Below, in pieces: positions 5,726 through 9,786 of a stretch of DNA of 9,786 nt. This DNA comes from an uncultured Lachnospiraceae bacterium. Lineage in GTDB: Bacteria; Bacillota_A; Clostridia; Lachnospirales; Lachnospiraceae. Under the pieces are notes generated by a model. The model worked only from the letters and a program-made list of their open reading frames with translations. It ran no database searches and was not told the origin of the DNA. The stretch is from assembly GCA_947564305.1 (NCBI GenBank), contig CANOBT010000189.1, positions 1 through 9,786 of the forward strand, given 5' to 3'. Every line of letters starts with the position of its first letter. The first letter of the stretch is position 1. Both the position numbers and the translations under genes were made by a program.

Positions 5726-6418
5726 ATGTTAAGAAAGATTATAAAGATTGATGAAAACAGATGCAACGGCTGCGGTGCGTGCGCTGCGGCCTGTCATGAA
5801 GGGGCAATTGAAATCATTGATGGAAAAGCAGTGCTAACTCATGAGGATTACTGTGATGGTCTGGGGGACTGTCTGCCTGAGTGCCCAACCGATGCCATCA
5901 GTTTTGAGGAACGGGAAGCACCTGCATATAACGAGGCGGCGGTTCTTGCTGCAAAACAGAAAGTCTCCCCTGCGGGCTGTCCGGGGACGCAGGGGCGTCA
6001 AATGGCATCCTCAGAGGTGAAAGACGCTCCTTCTTATATACCGGCAGGTGTTTCTAGGCTTGGACAGTGGCCCTGCCAGATAAAGCTTGCCCCTGTAAAT
6101 GCTCCTTATTTTAATGGAGCCAGACTTCTCATAGCGGCTGACTGTACGGCCTATGCCTATGCGAATATCCATGAGGATTTTATGAAAGGAAAAGTTACAC
6201 TCATTGGCTGTCCAAAACTTGATTTTGTTGATTACAGTGAAAAGCTGACGGAAATCATAAGAAAGAATGATATAGGAAGTGTCACTATTCTGCGTATGGA
6301 AGTTCCCTGTTGTGGAGGAATTGAGGCTGCTGTAAAGAAGGCCTTGCAGGAGAGCGGGAAATTGATTCCATGGCAGACGATAACGGTATCTATTGACGGG
6401 AATATTCTTGATGATTAG
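5726..6418 (+). CDS. Ferredoxin-type iron-sulfur protein with a cysteine-containing C-terminal domain
   Basis: A 230-residue cytoplasmic protein, probably an electron carrier. The N-terminal dicluster ferredoxin domain has a complete [4Fe-4S] motif C13-NG-C16-GA-C19-AAA-C23. The second motif reads C43-DGLGD-C49-LPE-C53-P: the second cysteine is Leu46, so this site may hold a [3Fe-4S] cluster, use another ligand or be vestigial. After a linker (~65-105) comes a domain with conserved-looking cysteines in WPCQIK, ADCTAYAYA, GCPKLD and VPCCGG, which could bind a further centre. The site AGGAGG lies seven bases before the ATG. It is divergent from the Crp/Fnr gene. In Clostridia this type of protein often sits next to hcp (hybrid cluster protein), but no hcp follows here. 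Its redox partner is unknown. Confidence 0.85.
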   Translation: MLRKIIKIDENRCNGCGACAAACHEGAIEIIDGKAVLTHEDYCDGLGDCLPECPTDAISFEEREAPAYNEAAVLAAKQKVSPAGCPGTQGRQMASSEVKDAPSYIPAGVSRLGQWPCQIKLAPVNAPYFNGARLLIAADCTAYAYANIHEDFMKGKVTLIGCPKLDFVDYSEKLTEIIRKNDIGSVTILRMEVPCCGGIEAAVKKALQESGKLIPWQTITVSIDGNILDD

Positions 6419-6429
6419 GAAGGAGGTGC

Positions 6430-6486
6430 ATGATAATTTTTTTATATGATAAAGGTGAAGAGAGAATTTCTATGAAAACAGAATAG
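6430..6486 (+). CDS. Possible 18-codon small ORF after the ferredoxin gene
   Basis: An ATG at 6430 is preceded by AAGGAGGTG, close to a perfect anti-Shine-Dalgarno match, but only three bases separate GGAGG from the ATG. The frame encodes MIIFLYDKGEERISMKTE and ends with TAG. It begins 11 bases after the ferredoxin stop, so the two would be cotranscribed. I know no homologue. It could be a genuine small protein, the decayed start of a lost downstream gene, or chance. The strength of the ribosome binding site is the only positive evidence. Confidence 0.3.
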   Translation: MIIFLYDKGEERISMKTE

Positions 6487-6530
6487 ACGATGTAATTCTT
6501 AATTAGGCTTTGAATCATTGTCACCTTAAT

Positions 6531-6563
6531 CAGTGTGGTATTGTATTTATCAATACCACACTG
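6531..6563. terminator. Hairpin between convergent ferredoxin and glgA genes, probable bidirectional terminator
   Basis: CAGTGTGGTATTG (6531-6543) and CAATACCACACTG (6551-6563) pair perfectly over 13 bp around a 7-base loop. It lies 112 bases past the ferredoxin stop and 36 bases past the glgA stop, so it suits both genes. U-tracts are weak on both sides, so termination strength is uncertain. Confidence 0.6.
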
Positions 6564-6599
6564 TTATCACCTGAAAGAAGAACTTTGAACGAATCCATA

Positions 6600-8318
6600 T
6601 CAGGTTAAGTCTAAATATAAATCTTTATATTGTTTAGCAGAATTATCCCAAGAAAGGTTTTTATCCATATCTCTCTGAACCATTTCGTCCCAACACCAGC
6701 GGTTCAGGAAATACAAACTCTTGGCTCTGTTAATGGCGTCTAGCAGCAGGCCGGCATCATAGCGGTCAAAAGTAAAACCATTTCCCATATTGGAGTACAT
6801 ATTATAGGGTTCTACAGTATCTTTCAATCCTCCAGTCTCGCGGACAATAGGGATTGTACCATAGTGCATGGCAATCAATTGTGTCAATCCACAGGGCTCA
6901 AACTGGGAAGGCACCAGCAAAGCATCTGCGCCCGCATAAATCCGGTGTGCTCTTGTTTCATCATACATGATATTAGAACATACATTTCCTTTGTATGTAT
7001 ACTCATAATACCGGAAGGAGTCTTCATATCTTTGATCTCCAGAACCAAGTACCACGATCTGCGTATGCTCGTCCATAATCTGAGTCATAATACAATTAAC
7101 CAGATCCAGTCCCTTCTGGTCTGTCAGGCGGGAAATCAATCCGACAACAAATTTGTGGTCATCCTGAACCAGCCCCAGTTCTTCCTGTAATCTGCGTTTG
7201 TTTTCCTTTTTCTTTTCTAGTACATTGGAGATATCATAGTTTACATAGAGTCTGTCATCCGTAAATGAATTCCAGATATCATAATCAATACCGTTTACTA
7301 TTCCTCTGAGCTTATTGGAGTGATATCTCAAATGCGCATCCAGTGTTTCACCGTAGTATGAGTTCTGGATTTCTCCTGCATAAGTATTGCTGACCGTTGT
7401 AATGATATTGCAATAAGTCAGCCCGCCTTTAAGCATATTGGCGTCCTGATAGCCTGTTTTTAATGCATCTTTGTTAAATACATAATCCGGCAGTCCAGAC
7501 CAGTACCGGATTGTAGGAATATTGTAGATGCCTTGGAACCGCAGATTGTGAATCGTCAAGATTGTTTTGGCGGAAGTAAGCTTTGTGTCTGCAAACTTGA
7601 CTCTCAAAAATACAGGAACCAGTGCCGCCTGCCAGTCATGGCAGTGAATGATATCAGGAATCCAGTCCATATAATTCAAGGCAGCCAGTGCTGCTTTGGC
7701 GAAGTAACAATATTTTGGAATATCGTCGATCAGATTTGTATATGGATTTCCGCTGGTGAAAAATTCTTCATTGTCGATGAAATCATATACAACCCCATCC
7801 CATACATACTCCATAATTCCTACATAAAAAGATTTGCCGTCGGCGCACAGATCCATCTGAAAAGAACCCTTGTACACCATTTTTTCCTGATATTCCTGAG
7901 GAATACATTTGTAACGCGGAAGAATTACTTTTACATCGCAGTTTTGTTTGATCAATGCCTTTGGAAGAGCATACATTACATCTCCCAAACCGCCGGTTTT
8001 TACAAATGGATAACATTCAGAACCGATAAATGCAACACTTCTTCTGGGGGTTGTGCAGACTTCTGCTTGGGGTTCCTCAGGTGTTGTCTCCTGTTCCTTG
8101 GGCTGTTCAGCCTCAATTTTCTTAGGATTTTCTGTTTTCGGGTTTTCCGTTTTTGAATTTTCTGTTTTCGGACGCTCTGTCTTGGCATTTTTTGTCTGGT
8201 TTTCTTCAGAAGATGGAACTTCAAGTTCTTCCTGAACTGCTTTTGACGGAGTTTTTTCCGTTTTTGTAGTTTTAACTGGTTTCGTTTTTTTCGTGCTTGT
8301 AACTTTCCGTTTTGTCAT
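6600..8318 (-). CDS. glgA: Glycogen synthase (ADP-glucose:alpha-glucan glucosyltransferase, GT5) with N-terminal extension
   Basis: Transfers glucose from ADP-glucose to the non-reducing end of alpha-1,4-glucan in glycogen synthesis, in the cytoplasm. The GT-B fold starts at about residue 92 (RRSVAFIGSECYPFVKTGGLGDV), with the ADP-glucose motif KTGGLGDV at 107-114. The C-terminal Rossmann domain carries ISRLTDQKGLDL near 390-405 and the nucleotide/acceptor site FEPCGLTQL at 473-481 followed by TGGLKDTV at 495-502. At 572 residues it exceeds the usual ~480. The excess is an N-terminal extension of about 90 residues, rich in Lys, Thr, Glu and Pro, with KTEN(P/S) tandem repeats around 46-66. The start has GGAGG six bases upstream. 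No other glg genes lie in the window, so it looks monocistronic. Function is secure; the role of the tail is unknown. Confidence 0.95.
   Translation of the reverse strand: MTKRKVTSTKKTKPVKTTKTEKTPSKAVQEELEVPSSEENQTKNAKTERPKTENSKTENPKTENPKKIEAEQPKEQETTPEEPQAEVCTTPRRSVAFIGSECYPFVKTGGLGDVMYALPKALIKQNCDVKVILPRYKCIPQEYQEKMVYKGSFQMDLCADGKSFYVGIMEYVWDGVVYDFIDNEEFFTSGNPYTNLIDDIPKYCYFAKAALAALNYMDWIPDIIHCHDWQAALVPVFLRVKFADTKLTSAKTILTIHNLRFQGIYNIPTIRYWSGLPDYVFNKDALKTGYQDANMLKGGLTYCNIITTVSNTYAGEIQNSYYGETLDAHLRYHSNKLRGIVNGIDYDIWNSFTDDRLYVNYDISNVLEKKKENKRRLQEELGLVQDDHKFVVGLISRLTDQKGLDLVNCIMTQIMDEHTQIVVLGSGDQRYEDSFRYYEYTYKGNVCSNIMYDETRAHRIYAGADALLVPSQFEPCGLTQLIAMHYGTIPIVRETGGLKDTVEPYNMYSNMGNGFTFDRYDAGLLLDAINRAKSLYFLNRWCWDEMVQRDMDKNLSWDNSAKQYKDLYLDLT
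8121..8183 (-). repeat. Short in-frame tandem repeat in the glgA 5' end
   Basis: Four consecutive 15-base units encode KTERP, KTENS, KTENP and KTENP within the low-complexity tail of glycogen synthase. Such a repeat can change copy number by slippage without shifting the frame, so the tail length probably varies between strains. Confidence 0.6.
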
Positions 8319-8494
8319 AGAACACCTCCAAATTCATTATCTTCTTTATTATAATATAAGTTAGACACATACGCAATGGGTATTGAGAAGATAAGGTTAT
8401 GGAACGTATCTGAAAGCTATATGTTTTCTCACGTGGCTTGAAAAGCCATAATTAGCAGTAAATGCTAAGTCCTGTCTGAACAGTAACTATCTGT
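8319..8494. other. Gene-free stretch with three short hairpins upstream of glgA
   Basis: No gene is visible. Besides the glgA promoter it holds hairpins at 8434-8448 (TGGCTT/AAGCCA) and 8452-8468 (TTAGCA/TGCTAA); a third at 8476-8498 is listed separately. The hairpins lie upstream of the glgA promoter, so they belong to the end of the minus-strand cluster on the right, not to a glgA leader. Confidence 0.45.
8348..8376 (-). promoter_or_regulatory. Predicted sigma-A promoter of glgA
   Basis: On the minus strand TTGCGT (8376-8371), a 17-base spacer and TATAAT (8353-8348) give a start about 20 bases upstream of the coding start. The leader is therefore too short for a riboswitch; control, if any, would be at initiation. 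Confidence 0.6.
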
Positions 8495-8498
8495 TCAG
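8476..8498 (-). terminator. Perfect 8-bp hairpin at the end of the broken gene
   Basis: CTGAACAG (8476-8483) and CTGTTCAG (8491-8498) pair around a 7-base loop. It overlaps the last codons of the frameshifted small gene and could end transcription of the minus-strand accessory cluster. No U-tract follows, so this is tentative. Confidence 0.35.
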
Positions 8499-8586
8499 TG
8501 TTTCTGAGCGTTTTCGATATCTTTTAACCGCTGTGTATATTCTTTTCATATACATTGTTGTAACTGCTCACGCCTGTAATTGTCAT
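8495..8586 (-). pseudogene. Frameshifted fragment of a small gene beginning MTITGVSSYNN
   Basis: A strong site, AGGAGG eight bases before an ATG at 8586, starts a frame reading MTITGVSSYNNVYEKNIHSG and stopping at 8524-8526. Switching frame near 8542 gives YTQRLKDIENAQKH, a clearly protein-like continuation, before a TGA at 8495-8497. One lost base (or two gained) in the AAAAGAATAT stretch explains the break, and the frame is then cut short. It lies 48 bases after the 172-residue gene in the same direction, so it was once part of that operon. The start resembles, from memory, small Lachnospiraceae proteins of unknown function; no family name can be given. Confidence 0.6.
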
Positions 8587-8634
8587 AGTATAATCCTCCT
8601 TGATGCCTGCAATTAGTACACCGTCTGATCTTTT

Positions 8635-9153
8635 TTATACGGAAATAGAGAAAGCAGCATGGGGGTCAGTCCCGGCTGATTCCCCGGTATTCGTGTAGAT
8701 TACAGGCTCCCTCTTAATGACATTCACAGGTGCTTGTGTTGATTTGCTGCTGTCTTTGCCAGCCTGATCTGGGGAAGTTTTTTCGCGCAAGGCAGCTTTT
8801 CCACTCTCAATGATTCTGACGGTATCTGTATTTGTATCCGTATCCTCATTTTGGCTTTCCGCTATCCTTTTTTCCTGCTCTTCACGTTCTTCCCTGCGTT
8901 TTTGAATGGCGTTTTCCTGCTCTGTTTTTGCCTTTTCTCTTGCTTCCTTTGCATCCTCCTTCATTCCTTTTTCCGTCACTTTCTGATAGTCTTCTGCTTT
9001 CTCTGCAAAATCCCCTACATACCCCATTGCCCGTTCCATGACGGCTGTATCTCCTCTCCGCTCTGCTTCTTTATAGACACGCAGAGGTGTATTCATCAGT
9101 TTCATACTCATGCTTGCCCCTGCAAGGCCTTCCATTGTTTTCGTATGCATCAT
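8635..9153 (-). CDS. Hypothetical coiled-coil protein, 172 residues
   Basis: Function unknown. Residues ~1-35 (GLAGASMSMKLMNTPLRVYKEA) form a moderately hydrophobic helix without a clear signal peptide or membrane span. Residues ~35-103 are almost entirely Lys, Glu, Arg and Ala and should form a long charged coiled coil. The tail (~104-172) is Asp/Thr/Ser-rich and ends in VIYTNTGESAG and a short hydrophobic end. GGAGGG lies four bases before ATG 9153; a second ATG follows directly, and either could be used. The gene overlaps the end of the upstream kinase by 83 bases, so the two are translated from one message and may be coupled. A structural or partner protein for the kinase system is possible, but nothing in the sequence proves it. 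Confidence 0.75.
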   Translation of the reverse strand: MMHTKTMEGLAGASMSMKLMNTPLRVYKEAERRGDTAVMERAMGYVGDFAEKAEDYQKVTEKGMKEDAKEAREKAKTEQENAIQKRREEREEQEKRIAESQNEDTDTNTDTVRIIESGKAALREKTSPDQAGKDSSKSTQAPVNVIKREPVIYTNTGESAGTDPHAAFSISV

Positions 9154-9786
9154 GGTCCCTCCTTTGCATTTTTCCAGCTGGCTGCTGTGGAATGATCAGC
9201 AGCACATGGAGAACAAATACATTCTCCTGTGTTTCTATACTCATGGCACCGCCATATTTTTCAGCCACCGCATTTATATTCAACAGACCGGTTCCTTTTT
9301 TGAATGCCCTTTTTCCATGGAAACTGTTCTCGATTTCCATCATAAGGAAATCTCCCTGAATCCGCCCGGACACCCGGATATATTTTTCTGTACCGGCATC
9401 CAAGCTTTTTACTGCCTGAATGGCATTATCCAGCGCATTTGACAGAACAATGCAGATATCAATGTCCCGCAAACCACAGGGGTATGGCAGAAGGAGGGAA
9501 CAGTCCACATCTATCCCCATGCCTTTTGCAATCCCCAGTTTGTTTCCTACCAAAATATCTACTACTGGGTTGTTGGTGCTGCACGGAAATGACATTTTTT
9601 CCGCCATATCGTCCAGATCCTCCATATAGCTTACGGCCTCCTCTAGTTTCCCGCACTGCAAAAGCTTTTTTACCACCGCGATATGATTCCTGATATCATG
9701 GCGGAAGGACGTTGTCCTGTCATAACGAGCCTTCGCTTCCTCCACATACTGGTTCAGGGAATGTTCCTGCTGCTCCAGCAGTGAAA
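9071..9786 (-). CDS. Sensor histidine kinase, AgrC-like GHKL (HPK10) type, N-terminal part beyond the window
   Basis: The cytoplasmic catalytic part of a two-component sensor. Visible in order are a short coiled coil (LLEQQEHSLNQYVEEAKARY), the H-box FRHDIRNHIAVVKKLL with the phosphoacceptor histidine, the N-box VLSNALDNAIQAV and the G-box GTGLLNINAVAEKYGG of the ATPase domain. The HD[IL]RNH H-box is typical of AgrC-type kinases, which usually have a multi-spanning membrane sensor and a LytTR response regulator; both would lie to the right of the window. The frame stays open to the right edge, so a GTG at 9745 is not the true start. After LLIIPQQP the protein continues for about 36 residues, some 27 of which are coded by bases shared with the next gene, so this C-terminus may be an extended, non-functional tail. 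Confidence 0.88.
   Translation of the reverse strand, partial: SLLEQQEHSLNQYVEEAKARYDRTTSFRHDIRNHIAVVKKLLQCGKLEEAVSYMEDLDDMAEKMSFPCSTNNPVVDILVGNKLGIAKGMGIDVDCSLLLPYPCGLRDIDICIVLSNALDNAIQAVKSLDAGTEKYIRVSGRIQGDFLMMEIENSFHGKRAFKKGTGLLNINAVAEKYGGAMSIETQENVFVLHVLLIIPQQPAGKMQRRDHDAYENNGRPCRGKHEYETDEYTSACL

Noticed and set aside
6533..6561. TGTGGT...ACCACA in the convergent hairpin as a second Crp/Fnr operator
   Set aside because: The half-sites resemble those at 5590-5605, but the spacing between them is far too wide for one dimer, and the location between two gene ends fits a terminator.
6864..8156. Plus-strand open frames opposite glgA
   Set aside because: They are antisense to a well-recognised enzyme gene, have no ribosome sites, and their translations match no family I know.
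8319..8500. Riboswitch upstream of glgA
   Set aside because: The predicted promoter leaves a leader of only about 20 bases, and the three hairpins lie upstream of that promoter.
9743..9745. GTG as the start of the histidine kinase
   Set aside because: The frame is open to the right edge and the residues before it (LLEQQEHSLNQY) continue the same coiled coil, so the true start is outside the window.

Overview
The window looks like DNA from an anaerobic, low-GC Gram-positive gut bacterium of the Clostridia, most likely Lachnospiraceae. This rests on AT-rich intergenic DNA, strong GGAGG-type ribosome binding sites, an AgrC-like GHKL sensor kinase, a clostridial Crp/Fnr regulator beside a dicluster ferredoxin, and a GT5 glycogen synthase. 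The genus assignment is inference from remembered family resemblance; no search was run.

Positions 1-4477 form a complete low-copy replicon module. An array of 22-bp iterons mixed with 14-bp partial units (1-230, with a second small cluster at 439-492) precedes a Rep_3-family initiator gene (566-1759). A non-coding stretch follows. Its left part ends in a hairpin (1821-1841) that directly abuts the stop of a possible minus-strand gene remnant (1841-2026). Its right part (2095-2428) holds four copies of a 19-bp GC-cored palindrome whose centres lie 101-102 bp apart. The last copy is enlarged to a perfect 39-bp palindrome and sits 5 bp before a sigma-A-like promoter that drives parA (2506-3528) and parB (3533-4477). 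The four palindromes are the best candidate for the partition centromere and for a ParA/ParB operator.

Positions 4478-4897 have no intact gene. They hold a 44-codon in-frame continuation of parB, an inverted repeat and a perfect hairpin. Then comes a divergent pair: a Crp/Fnr regulator on the minus strand (4898-5569) and a two-cluster ferredoxin-like protein on the plus strand (5726-6418). Between them lies a perfect 16-bp palindrome centred 41.5 bp upstream of the predicted ferredoxin transcription start, the class II activator position for this family.

A hairpin at 6531-6563 separates the ferredoxin from the convergent glycogen synthase gene (6600-8318, minus), which carries a lysine/threonine/glutamate-rich N-terminal extension of about 90 residues. 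To the right, on the minus strand, is an accessory cluster: the C-terminal part of an AgrC-type histidine kinase running off the right edge, an overlapping 172-residue coiled-coil protein of unknown function, and a small gene broken by a frameshift (8495-8586).

The main point of interest is a plasmid-style replication and partition module beside genes that are usually chromosomal. This suggests a chromid or megaplasmid, or an integrated plasmid.
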